DNA of 8,527 bases from Verrucomicrobiota bacterium (lineage in GTDB: Bacteria; Verrucomicrobiota; Verrucomicrobiia; Chthoniobacterales; UBA10450), in the NCBI GenBank assembly GCA_003218735.1, contig QHOJ01000055.1, positions 1 to 8,527 of the forward strand, in the 5' to 3' direction. Both the position numbers and the translations under genes were made by a program. Every line of letters begins with the position of its first letter. The stretch's first letter is position 1. Below, piece by piece: positions 1 through 6,123 of this stretch. Below the pieces are notes generated by a model, which saw nothing but the letters and a program-made list of their open reading frames with translations, did no database searches and was not told the origin of the DNA.

Positions 1-1
1 T

Positions 2-400
2 CTCTTTTTGGAGCAATGCCGCGGGAAAAAGATCGACAAGATTGTCGGGATCGACGCGCGCGGATTTCTTTTCGGATCAACGGTCGCGTATGAGCTTGGG
101 GTCGGCTTTGTTCCGATCCGCAAGCGTGGCAAATTACCCTACAAGACTGAAATTGCGAAGTACTCGCTCGAGTACGGCGAAGCTGAAATGGAAATGCACA
201 TCGACGCGATGATGCACGGGGAACGAGTTGTATTGGTGGATGATTTGCTGGCGACAGGTGGAACCTCTGCTGCGGCCGCGGCACTCATTGCAAAAGTCGG
301 GGGCGAATTGGTTGAAGCACAATTCTTAATTGAACTCGAATTCCTTAACGGCCGCAAACAACTCGAACCGACGCAGGTAATCTCATTCTTGAAATATTAA
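2..400 (+). CDS. apt: Adenine phosphoribosyltransferase, 5'-truncated by window edge
   Basis: Cytoplasmic purine-salvage enzyme that converts adenine and PRPP to AMP and pyrophosphate. The reading frame is open from the first bases and ends at TAA 398-400. About 130 residues are visible; full-length Apt is about 170-185, so roughly the first 45 residues lie outside the window. Visible hallmarks are the GIDARGFLFG segment, the RKRGKLPYKT loop, the LEYGEAEMEMH stretch and the PRPP-binding signature VVLVDDLLATGGT (about residues 74-86 counted from the TTG at position 8). The C-terminal FLIELEFLNGRKQL segment is also typical of Apt. The TTG at 8 is an internal Leu codon, not the start. The gene is convergent with the small minus-strand gene that follows, and its stop lies 2 nt before an inverted repeat that could end transcription. 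The visible part shows no missing key residue. Confidence 0.95.
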   Translation, partial: LFLEQCRGKKIDKIVGIDARGFLFGSTVAYELGVGFVPIRKRGKLPYKTEIAKYSLEYGEAEMEMHIDAMMHGERVVLVDDLLATGGTSAAAAALIAKVGGELVEAQFLIELEFLNGRKQLEPTQVISFLKY

Positions 401-402
401 TT

Positions 403-476
403 AATGCCGAAGCACGAATGACGAATGAACAATCCAGAGCTTTTCGTCATTCCTTCGGCCTTCGGTCTTCGGCATT
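403..476. repeat. Inverted pair of diverged short intergenic repeats
   Basis: Two copies of a short motif face each other. The plus-strand copy (403-424) reads AATGCCGAAG, then CACG, then AATGACGAA. The minus-strand copy (476 down to 443) reads AATGCCGAAG, then a 15-nt CCGAAGG-rich spacer, then AATGACGAA. The outer arms 403-412 and 467-476 are perfectly complementary over 10 nt. The inner arms 416-424 and 444-452 are complementary over 9 nt. A transcript of either strand could therefore fold into a long two-part stem. It lies between the convergent apt and DUF6572-like genes, where a two-way terminator is expected, but no clear run of U follows the stem. The right copy overlaps the end of the minus-strand gene. 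Similar GAATGACGAA-type repeats are, from memory, common between genes in soil Verrucomicrobiota. Confidence 0.7.
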
Positions 477-848
477 CCGCACGACGACTTCCGTTTTAAT
501 CTCTTGAAATGCGAGTTGATCGTGAATCATGCCAAGTAACTCGAGTGCGCGCGCGTCAGGCATGTGCGCGCAACGAACTTCAATTCGCACAGGTTTACCG
601 GCAAGGTCCGGATGCGCTTCAACCATTTCGCCATCGAGCAAAAATGAAACGTACGTGTTAAACCGCTCCTGCAACCCGAGCAATCGCGCGTCGGAACCGT
701 TCCACGCGTTAGACTCATTCATCACCAGCACGACTTCGCCCGTTTTCGCGTCGTGCGCGATCACGTCAATGATGCCGGTTCGATCTTCGCTTTTTTCGGC
801 TTCGTCTTTTGATGCAACACTTCTCAATCTTTTGCGCTCAATTCTCAA
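447..848 (-). CDS. DUF6572-like small conserved protein
   Basis: Predicted cytoplasmic protein of 133 residues with no signal peptide or membrane segment. Its function is unknown. The core resembles DUF6572 proteins as I recall them: an IDVIAHDAKTGEVVLVM strand pair, a W-x-G-S-D motif, LLGLQERFNTYVSFLLDGEM with the typical LQE-x-x-N-x-Y-x-x-F pattern, a PDLAGKPVRIEV segment, and a C-terminal helix-strand unit. The open frame starts at TTG 848-846. There is no ATG before the domain and no clear ribosome-binding site. A second TTG at 827 is equally possible, since the first 20 or so residues are basic and not part of the core. The last nine residues (NAEDRRPKE) and the TGA come from the inverted repeat. 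An opposite-strand frame over the same span is Ser-rich and looks like nothing known, so the minus strand is preferred. Confidence 0.7.
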   Translation of the reverse strand: MRIERKRLRSVASKDEAEKSEDRTGIIDVIAHDAKTGEVVLVMNESNAWNGSDARLLGLQERFNTYVSFLLDGEMVEAHPDLAGKPVRIEVRCAHMPDARALELLGMIHDQLAFQEIKTEVVVRNAEDRRPKE

Positions 849-867
849 CTTGATGAAAAACGTACCG

Positions 868-888
868 GATGGAGGCTATCCCTCCATC
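868..888. other. Perfect 8-bp hairpin between divergent genes
   Basis: GATGGAGG (868-875) pairs perfectly with CCTCCATC (881-888) around a 5-nt loop. It lies 20 nt upstream of the TTG start on the minus strand and 39 nt upstream of the queF start on the plus strand. On the plus strand TTTAAATT follows, too short and mixed for a confident terminator. It could be an attenuator, an mRNA leader stem or an operator-like palindrome. Only the pairing is seen; any role is inference. Confidence 0.5.
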
Positions 889-898
889 TTTAAATTGA

Positions 899-917
899 AG
901 CGTTGCTGACGAACGCT
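899..917 (+). other. 6-bp hairpin just upstream of the queF start
   Basis: AGCGTT (899-904) pairs with AACGCT (912-917) around a 7-nt loop, ending 10 nt before the GTG start of queF. In an mRNA this stem would sit where a ribosome-binding site is expected, and no good Shine-Dalgarno sequence is visible. With the 868-888 hairpin it gives the leader two stems in tandem. It does not match the preQ1 riboswitch consensus that I can recall. Confidence 0.4.
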
Positions 918-927
918 AAGTTTCGAC

Positions 928-1377
928 GTGGCCAAGATTAAACAGAGCCGTCGATTAACATTGCTCGGCCGCAGCAAAGAGACGCTGCCGGCGTCGCCTG
1001 TGGAAGCACGCTTGGAAACTTTTCCAAACCCGGCGCGACGAAATTACCGGATTCACTTTGAGACCGACGATTTCACATCGCTTTGTCCCGTGACCGGCCA
1101 GCCCGACTTTGCCAGGATCGATATCGACTGCGTGCCTGATCGCCTCTGCGTCGAGAGTAAATCGCTCAAGTTTTATCTCGCCTCGTATCGGAATGAGCGC
1201 GCTTTCAGTGAAGCGGTCACGAACCGTATCCTGGACGATTTTGTGAAAGCGTGCGCACCGCGCGAGGCAATCGTAACCGCGCAATTCTCCGCGCGCGGCG
1301 GAATCGCGCTGACCGTGCGCGCCGAGTATCCAGACAAAAACATTCGCCAAAGAAAAATAGGCCGTGACGGTGGATGA
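928..1377 (+). CDS. queF: NADPH-dependent preQ0 reductase (7-cyano-7-deazaguanine reductase)
   Basis: Reduces the nitrile of preQ0 to the aminomethyl group of preQ1 with two NADPH; preQ1 is then inserted into tRNA at position 34 on the way to queuosine. The protein has 149 residues, which fits the short single-domain (YkvM-like) class. The catalytic Cys is Cys53 in [13 protein letters not shown], and the general acid is Asp60. The QueF signature ESKSLKFY is at 76-83, followed by LASYRN and the substrate Glu95. Residue 94, in the place of the His of the usual F-H-E motif (His96 in the Bacillus subtilis enzyme), is Ser here. The start is GTG 928; no other start gives the family N-terminus and the Shine-Dalgarno sequence is poor. 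The stop TGA overlaps the queC ATG by 4 nt (ATGA, 1374-1377), so the two genes form an operon with likely coupled translation. Confidence 0.95.
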   Translation: MAKIKQSRRLTLLGRSKETLPASPVEARLETFPNPARRNYRIHFETDDFTSLCPVTGQPDFARIDIDCVPDRLCVESKSLKFYLASYRNERAFSEAVTNRILDDFVKACAPREAIVTAQFSARGGIALTVRAEYPDKNIRQRKIGRDGG

Positions 1378-2060
1378 AGCGCGCGGTCGTTCTTCTTAGT
1401 GGCGGACTAGATTCAACGACGACGCTGGCCACCGCAATCGCTGAAGGTTACGAAACGTACGCCCTCTCGTTCGAGTACGGCCAGCGGCACAAGATCGAGA
1501 TCGGCGCCGCGCGCCGAATCGCAAGAGCACTTGGCGCAAAAGAGCATCGTGTTGCGAAGATCGACATGCGGATCTTCGGTGGCTCTGCGCTCACAGGCGA
1601 CGTTGATGTGCCAAAGAAAAGACCGGCAAAAGAAATCGCGGAGGGCATTCCGGTCACGTACGTTCCTGCTCGCAACACGATTTTCCTTTCCTACGCACTC
1701 GCTTTGGCGGAGACAATTGGAGCGAGAGATATCTTCATCGGAGCGAATGCAATCGATTACAGTGGATATCCGGATTGCCGGCCCGAGTTCATCGCAGCGT
1801 TTGAAACGCTCGCCAACCTCGCAACAAAGGCCGGCGTAGAAGGCGCGCGTTTTCGAATTCACGCACCGCTGATCAAGCTTTCAAAAGCAGAAATCATCCG
1901 CAAAGCGCTTGAGCTCGATGTCGATCTTGCGCTCACGCACAGTTGTTACGACCCGACACCGGATGGTGTCGCCTGCGGCGAGTGCGATTCCTGTCTCTTG
2001 CGCCTCAAAGGTTTTCGCGAGGCGGCACTAGAAGATCCAGTTCGTTACGCGAATAAATGA
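1374..2060 (+). CDS. queC: 7-cyano-7-deazaguanine (preQ0) synthase
   Basis: Converts 7-carboxy-7-deazaguanine, ammonia and ATP to preQ0, the substrate of the QueF encoded just upstream. The protein has 228 residues, the normal family length. The N-terminal PP-loop ATP pyrophosphatase motif SGGLDS is at 9-14, followed by the family segment LSFEYGQRH (31-39). [13 protein letters not shown] (96-108) and [17 protein letters not shown] (123-139) are further QueC signatures. The zinc site is complete: Cys191, Cys201, Cys204 and Cys207 in a C-x9-C-x2-C-x2-C pattern. The ATG at 1374 overlaps the queF stop and is preceded by a weak GGTGG. The TGA (2058-2060) overlaps the ATG of the next small gene in the same ATGA manner. 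The enzyme looks intact. The genes for earlier steps (folE, queD, queE) are not in the window. Confidence 0.97.
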   Translation: MKRAVVLLSGGLDSTTTLATAIAEGYETYALSFEYGQRHKIEIGAARRIARALGAKEHRVAKIDMRIFGGSALTGDVDVPKKRPAKEIAEGIPVTYVPARNTIFLSYALALAETIGARDIFIGANAIDYSGYPDCRPEFIAAFETLANLATKAGVEGARFRIHAPLIKLSKAEIIRKALELDVDLALTHSCYDPTPDGVACGECDSCLLRLKGFREAALEDPVRYANK

Positions 2061-2245
2061 AGCGCCCGCCTGGAATCTTTATTCTTTCCAAGAGCGAACA
2101 ACGCGTGATCGTGATCGTCGTCCTCGTATTGGTAATCGGCGCGCTGGTGCATTATGAACGCCGCGCCAATCACTTCCCAGTTCATGCCACTGCCACCGCG
2201 ACACCAAATCCCTCACCAACTCCTCCCGAAGCCGAGGATGAATAA
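2057..2245 (+). CDS. Small single-pass membrane protein coupled to queC
   Basis: Sixty-two residues, family not recognised. A short basic N-terminus (Lys2, Arg3, Lys12, Arg16) is followed by one hydrophobic segment of Val, Ile and Leu at about 17-31. After Glu-Arg-Arg (34-36) comes a Thr/Ala/Pro-rich tail ([13 protein letters not shown]) ending in acidic residues. It is probably a bitopic inner-membrane protein with an extended low-complexity tail. Its ATG overlaps the queC stop (ATGA, 2057-2060), repeating the queF-queC arrangement, so translation is probably coupled. Overlapping position, clean start and stop, and TM-like composition argue that it is real. It ends only 3 nt before the stop of the convergent NlpC/P60 gene, leaving no room for a separate terminator. 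The tail resembles the Pro/Thr linker of that exported protein. No function can be assigned. Confidence 0.7.
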   Translation: MKRPPGIFILSKSEQRVIVIVVLVLVIGALVHYERRANHFPVHATATATPNPSPTPPEAEDE

Positions 2246-2248
2246 AAT

Positions 2249-3217
2249 TTACTCCTCACTTAGACCCGGAATACGACCATAGCCGACGAATACTGGGCTG
2301 AGTTTGGCGTCATTGCTGTCCGGCGGCTTCGACAATTTGAAATCGAAGATGCTGACGCCAAATCGTTGTCTGCCATCATAAGTGCGACCATCGCTCGCCC
2401 CGACCATGATGCGCTTGTTCGTCTGTTTTTCGCGCCCCAAATAAATCATCGCGTGCGTGACCGGCGGATCGCGCTCGATTTTATAGGTGCCGGTCCAGAA
2501 GAGGAGATCACCCGGCTTGAGCGCATCGAGCTCAAATGAATCGTCATGTCGACTCAAGACCGCGTGAAAATTTCCCGCCTTCCGCACCCAAACGTATTGC
2601 TGGCTGGAGTCTCTCGGCACATCGTTAAATTCATTTTGGCGGAGGACATAATAGACGAAGCCGGAGCAATCCATGCCCCCATTCGTTGGATCTGCCGATC
2701 CATAGGTGTAATTGAGATTTTGCTTCGTCAGATCGAGACCGTGCTCGATGATTTGCCGCACCTTTGGTGGATAACTGTCATATCCGCTAATCTCACGAGG
2801 CGAAATCGTGGCATTGGGCGCGCCTTTTTTCTCCGGAGTAGGGTGCGCGGTTGCCGAAGGCGTCGCAGTCGGTTGCGGAGTTTCGATTGGAATCGGCGTT
2901 GCGGTCTCCTCCGGTGTGGTTCTCGCGGACGGGAACGTGCTTGGCTTGGGGGTGGGAGACCTTTTTTTACGTTTTGACTTCGTCTCAGGCGTGGGACTGG
3001 CAGATGGAGCTGGCGAGGTTTTCTTTTTCGGGGAAGGGGTCGGCGATGGGCTCGGCGTCGACTTCCCGGTCGCGCGTTTCCGATGTTTTCGCGATGGAGT
3101 TGGCGTCGGTGTTGCCTCGAAAACCTTTTTAATTTTGGTGCCCAACGACTCTTCGGCAGCTTCCGGCGCAGCCATCGTCCCAACCAAGATCGCGACGGTG
3201 AGAAAGAGCCGAAGCAT
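2249..3217 (-). CDS. Exported NlpC/P60-family peptidase with long Pro/Ser/Thr linker
   Basis: Predicted extracytoplasmic cysteine peptidase (C40 family); relatives cut stem peptides of peptidoglycan. The protein has 322 residues. It begins with a signal peptide (MLR, then a hydrophobic core to about 17, with probable cleavage near the Ala-rich 16-21). A basic, low-complexity TPSPSP/KKK linker of roughly 100 residues (36-135) follows, then the catalytic domain (about 145-320). Catalytic Cys184 is in GGMDCSGFVYYVL, the family motif LKPGDLLFW is at 233-241, and His255 is in VTHAMIYLG. The third polar residue, normally His about 12 residues after the first, appears as Gly273 in MVGASDGR, although another residue may serve. 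There is no lipobox Cys. The ATG at 3217 fits the signal peptide; no Shine-Dalgarno sequence is obvious. It follows the M20 peptidase gene by 24 nt on the same strand, so the two are probably co-transcribed. The substrate is inferred from the family. Confidence 0.88.
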   Translation of the reverse strand: MLRLFLTVAILVGTMAAPEAAEESLGTKIKKVFEATPTPTPSRKHRKRATGKSTPSPSPTPSPKKKTSPAPSASPTPETKSKRKKRSPTPKPSTFPSARTTPEETATPIPIETPQPTATPSATAHPTPEKKGAPNATISPREISGYDSYPPKVRQIIEHGLDLTKQNLNYTYGSADPTNGGMDCSGFVYYVLRQNEFNDVPRDSSQQYVWVRKAGNFHAVLSRHDDSFELDALKPGDLLFWTGTYKIERDPPVTHAMIYLGREKQTNKRIMVGASDGRTYDGRQRFGVSIFDFKLSKPPDSNDAKLSPVFVGYGRIPGLSEE

Positions 3218-3241
3218 TGCTTTGATCGCGGGAAATAAAGA

Positions 3242-4606
3242 TCAACCGGCAAGTTCCTGAAGGACAGCTTTGTTTAACCGAATTCCGCCTTCAAAGTTCT
3301 CGAGAGGAAAATTCTCGTTAGGCGAATGCGCCCGACAGTCGGAGAGGGCGAGACCCATCAGGAGCGTTTCAATTCCCAAAATGCCGCGGAACTGCGAGAC
3401 GATCGGGATGCTGCCTCCTTCGCGAATGAGCGCGACATCCGAGTTGAATGCCTTGCGTAACGCTCGCTGCGCTGCTTCGCCGTCCGGCGACTGCGGATCG
3501 GTGAGATACCAAGGGCCGCTGTGACCATCAGTGATTTCGAGCGTCACGCCTTTGGGCAAATTCTTTCGCAAATGCGCTCTTGCCAGCTTTAGGATATCGT
3601 CGCCTTCCTGGTTTGGGACCAGACGGAATGTCAGCTTTGCCATCGCGTGACTGGCGATCACCGTCTTTGTCCCCTTCCCTTGATAACCACCGCCGACGCC
3701 ATTGATCTCCGCGGTTGGCCGTGCCCAAAGACGCTCAAATGAATTGTAACCGGTTTCGCCAAAAAGTTCAGGGGCGCCGGTTTCCTTGAGAACTTCCCGA
3801 TCACCATCGATCGGAAGCTTGCGCCATGCTTTGCGCTCCCAATCTTCGAGCGGTTTAACGCGATCGTAAAAACCCACAATGGCGACGCGACCTTCGCGAT
3901 CGTGGAGCGTCGCTAAGAGTTGTGCAAGCGCGGTGATCGGATTTGCGACCGCCCCTCCAAAAATACCAGAGTGCAAATCCATCTTCGGTCCGGTCACTTT
4001 GATTTCGAGAGCGGTCACCCCTCGCAGCCCATAACTCAAGGTCGGCACTCCGCGTGCGATCATTCCCGTGTCGGAGACCACTGCCACATCAGACTTCAGC
4101 AAATCGCGGTTTTGATTTAGAAAATTGCCGAGATTCGCGCTCCCGATTTCTTCTTCCCCCTCGATCACCAAATGCAGATTGACCGGCAATTCGCCATCTT
4201 CTTCGATCGTCTCTTGAATGCCGAGAATGTGTGAAAGAATCTGACCTTTGTTATCGGTAGCGCCGCGCGCAAAAACGTAGCCGTCCTTCAGAACGGGCTC
4301 GAACGGCGGGGAATCCCACAACTCCAACGGGTCGGGCGGTTGCACGTCGTAATGACCGTAAATCAAAATCGTGCGACGCCCTTGTCGATGGTTGTTGCGG
4401 GCCCAAACGATGGGATGACCAGGTGTCGGAACAACTTGCGTCTCCAAACCAATATTCGTGAGCTTTTTTGCGACCCAATCGGCGCATTCGCTTACTTTTT
4501 CTGAGTAAGCGTCATCAGTAGAAACGCTGGGAAAACGAAGAAACGAATAAAAATCTTCAAGATAATTTTGGCGCATGGGAGAAATGTTAGACCAACTTTC
4601 GCGCAT
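3242..4606 (-). CDS. M20-family metallopeptidase (dipeptidase, CNDP/ArgE-DapE type)
   Basis: Zinc-dependent exopeptidase or dipeptidase of the M20 family, with no signal peptide, so probably cytoplasmic. The product has 454 residues from ATG 4606, with AGAGG just 3 nt upstream. ATG 4576 (444 residues) is nearly as likely, because homologues begin close to the LEDFYSFLRFPSVST segment. A TTG at 4669 would overlap the divergent gene and is unlikely. In numbering from 4606 the metal and catalytic residues are all present: His85 and Asp87 (GHYDVQPPDPLELW), Asp118 (GATDNKGQ), Glu151 and Glu152 (EGEEEIGS), Asp179 (VSDT) and His427 (AHSPNENF). The lid/dimerisation domain carries DLHSGIFGGAVANP (210-223). 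Family members split dipeptides or deacylate amino acids; the substrate cannot be told from sequence. It is upstream of the NlpC/P60 gene on the same strand and divergent from an amino-acid permease. Confidence 0.92.
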   Translation of the reverse strand: MRESWSNISPMRQNYLEDFYSFLRFPSVSTDDAYSEKVSECADWVAKKLTNIGLETQVVPTPGHPIVWARNNHRQGRRTILIYGHYDVQPPDPLELWDSPPFEPVLKDGYVFARGATDNKGQILSHILGIQETIEEDGELPVNLHLVIEGEEEIGSANLGNFLNQNRDLLKSDVAVVSDTGMIARGVPTLSYGLRGVTALEIKVTGPKMDLHSGIFGGAVANPITALAQLLATLHDREGRVAIVGFYDRVKPLEDWERKAWRKLPIDGDREVLKETGAPELFGETGYNSFERLWARPTAEINGVGGGYQGKGTKTVIASHAMAKLTFRLVPNQEGDDILKLARAHLRKNLPKGVTLEITDGHSGPWYLTDPQSPDGEAAQRALRKAFNSDVALIREGGSIPIVSQFRGILGIETLLMGLALSDCRAHSPNENFPLENFEGGIRLNKAVLQELAG

Positions 4607-4678
4607 TTGCCTCTGAATTAGACAGGACGAATCAGAAATGAGCTTGTCGTGTTTGTCTGTGTGTCGCAACGTGCGCCC

Positions 4679-6004
4679 ATGCCCGGGCCTTCCGCACCGA
4701 AAGAAGAAGCCGGTTTGATTCGCGCGATTGGTGTTCCGGGTCTTGCCGCCAATATCGTGAACTCCACCATCGGCGCGGGCATTTTCGCATTGCCAGCCGC
4801 AGTCGCGCTTCAGCTCGGCGCGGCTTCGCCGCTCGCCTACATCATTTGCGCTCTGGCAATGTGTTTATTTGTCACTTCGTTTGCGATGGCAGGCAGCCGG
4901 GTTTCGCTCACCGGCGGGCTGTACGCTTACGTCGAGGTTGCCTTTGGCCGCTACGTCGGATTCCTGGCCGGCGTTCTTTATTTCCTGACTGCGATACTCG
5001 CCATTTCCGGAATCGTGCAGCTTATTGCCACTTCGGTGGCAGGATTGATCCCGCTCCTCGCGACGCAAATCGGACGCCTCGTGGTGATTTTGTTTGTTCT
5101 CCTGTTTCTCGCAGTGATCAATATTCGTGGTGTGCGGACCGGGGCGCGCGCAGTCGAAGCGGTCACGTTGATCAAGCTTGCTCCGTTACTTATTTTCATT
5201 GTCGCGGGAATGTTTTTTCTCCGGCCCGAAGCACTGGCATGGCCCGGTTGGCCGAGTAGCGGCCCGCTTGGTAGAAGCGTTCTGCAGTTAATCTTCGCTT
5301 TCGTCGGCGTGGAGGTCGCATTGGTGCCGAGCGGAGAAATCAAAAGTCCCGCGCGTACTGTACCGCGCGCAATTTTTGCCGCGCTCGGAATAACGACTGT
5401 GCTCTACATTATGATTCAACTCGTGGCCTCGGGTGTTCTGGGCAACGAACTCGGAAAATATGGCGAAGCAGCGTTGGCCGAAGCAGCGACACGATTTCTG
5501 GGGAATGCCGGACGAGTATTAATGCTCGCCGGTTTGGCAGTTTCCGCATTCGGTTTCGCGACGAGTGATATTTTAAGTTCGCCACGAATTGTTTTTGCTT
5601 TTGGACGGGACGGCATTCTTCCGAAATGGTTTGCGCACGTGCATCGGCGATTTCGCACGCCGGATGTTGCAATCGCCACCTATGCCACAGTCGCGTTTGC
5701 GCTTTCGTTTTGGTCCACGTTTCAAGAGCTCGCCGTCCTTTCCAACATGGCGGTACTATTGCTCTATATTCTTTGCTGTCTGGCCGCATTGGAATTGAAC
5801 CGACGCGATCTTCGCAGCGATGGCACGCCATTTCAGTTTCCCGGCGCGACGCTCATTCCGATCCTCGCGATCGCCGTGATCATCTGGATTCTGGCGCATG
5901 CAACGCGAAAGGAATTCGCGTTCACAGCGGCGTGCCTTGTAGGTGCGTCACTGCTCTTTCTCATCCGCCAGTTTTTTCGGGCCAAATCAGACTCAGCCGC
6001 TTAG
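4679..6004 (+). CDS. APC-superfamily amino-acid permease
   Basis: Inner-membrane secondary transporter of the amino acid-polyamine-organocation superfamily. The product is 441 residues from ATG 4679, with about 12 hydrophobic segments spread over its whole length, as usual for the family. TM1 carries the unwound-helix signature NSTIGAGIFALP (28-39). The TM6 region carries FAFVGVEVALVP followed by SGEIKSPARTVPRAI (from about 218), the standard cytoplasmic-loop consensus of APC permeases. SPRIVFAFGRDGILP followed by FRTPDVAI is also typical. In-frame GTG codons at 4649 and 4661 could extend the N-terminus by up to 10 residues; none of the candidate starts has a good ribosome-binding site. Only 72 nt separate it from ATG 4606 of the divergent M20 gene, so promoters for both must lie there or overlap the coding ends. 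The substrate is unknown; an amino acid is likely. Confidence 0.9.
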   Translation: MPGPSAPKEEAGLIRAIGVPGLAANIVNSTIGAGIFALPAAVALQLGAASPLAYIICALAMCLFVTSFAMAGSRVSLTGGLYAYVEVAFGRYVGFLAGVLYFLTAILAISGIVQLIATSVAGLIPLLATQIGRLVVILFVLLFLAVINIRGVRTGARAVEAVTLIKLAPLLIFIVAGMFFLRPEALAWPGWPSSGPLGRSVLQLIFAFVGVEVALVPSGEIKSPARTVPRAIFAALGITTVLYIMIQLVASGVLGNELGKYGEAALAEAATRFLGNAGRVLMLAGLAVSAFGFATSDILSSPRIVFAFGRDGILPKWFAHVHRRFRTPDVAIATYATVAFALSFWSTFQELAVLSNMAVLLLYILCCLAALELNRRDLRSDGTPFQFPGATLIPILAIAVIIWILAHATRKEFAFTAACLVGASLLFLIRQFFRAKSDSAA

Positions 6005-6060
6005 ATAAACCCAATATAGTGTATTCCGGTGCTCGCCAACCCCTTCAAATTGTGTGATTT

Positions 6061-6092
6061 TTGACTTGTAACCCGCAGAACCTCCTTATATT
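6061..6092 (+). promoter_or_regulatory. Candidate sigma70-like promoter upstream of smc
   Basis: TTGACT (6061-6066) is a good -35 match and TATATT (6087-6092) a fair -10 match, but they are 20 nt apart, longer than the optimal 17. TTATAT at 6086 gives 19 nt and CTTATA at 6085 gives 18. Initiation would fall near 6100, giving a leader of about 25 nt that is almost entirely the hairpin at 6102-6119. It lies in the 119-nt gap between the permease stop and the smc start, where a promoter is expected. Confidence 0.35.
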
Positions 6093-6101
6093 CACTTCCC
6101 A

Positions 6102-6119
6102 AGGCCGATATTTCGGCCT
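6102..6119 (+). other. Hairpin immediately before the smc start
   Basis: AGGCCGA (6102-6108) pairs perfectly with TCGGCCT (6113-6119) around TATT, ending 4 nt before ATG 6124. No U-tract follows, so a terminator for the upstream permease is unlikely. The stem occupies the place of a Shine-Dalgarno sequence and could limit or set translation initiation of smc. As DNA it is a palindrome that a dimeric regulator could bind. Only the pairing is seen. Confidence 0.45.
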
Positions 6120-6123
6120 GGGC

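Noticed and set aside
529..909. Plus-strand open frame of 126 codons opposite the DUF6572-like gene
   Set aside because: Ser-rich translation with no recognisable family and no ribosome-binding site. The minus-strand frame has the recognisable domain, so this is a shadow.
868..927. preQ1 riboswitch ahead of queF
   Set aside because: Stems are present, but I cannot find the C-rich loop and A-rich tail expected of the preQ1-I class, nor a pattern for the other classes. Kept only as unexplained hairpins.
955..1350. Antisense open frame of 131 codons across queF
   Set aside because: Cys/Arg/His-rich composition typical of an antisense shadow. The queF frame has all family motifs.
1413..1862. 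Antisense open frame of 149 codons across queC
   Set aside because: No family resemblance, and it lies entirely opposite a well-supported gene.
2808..3260. Plus-strand Gly/Val-rich frame of 150 codons that looks like a low-complexity repeat protein
   Set aside because: It is the reverse complement of the Pro/Ser/Thr linker of the NlpC/P60 gene. The repetitiveness comes from the linker codons.
4607..4678. Divergent promoters between the M20 peptidase and the permease
   Set aside because: A TCTAAT-like -10 can be read on the minus strand at 4622-4617, but no acceptable -35 is at the right distance, and nothing clear is seen on the plus strand.
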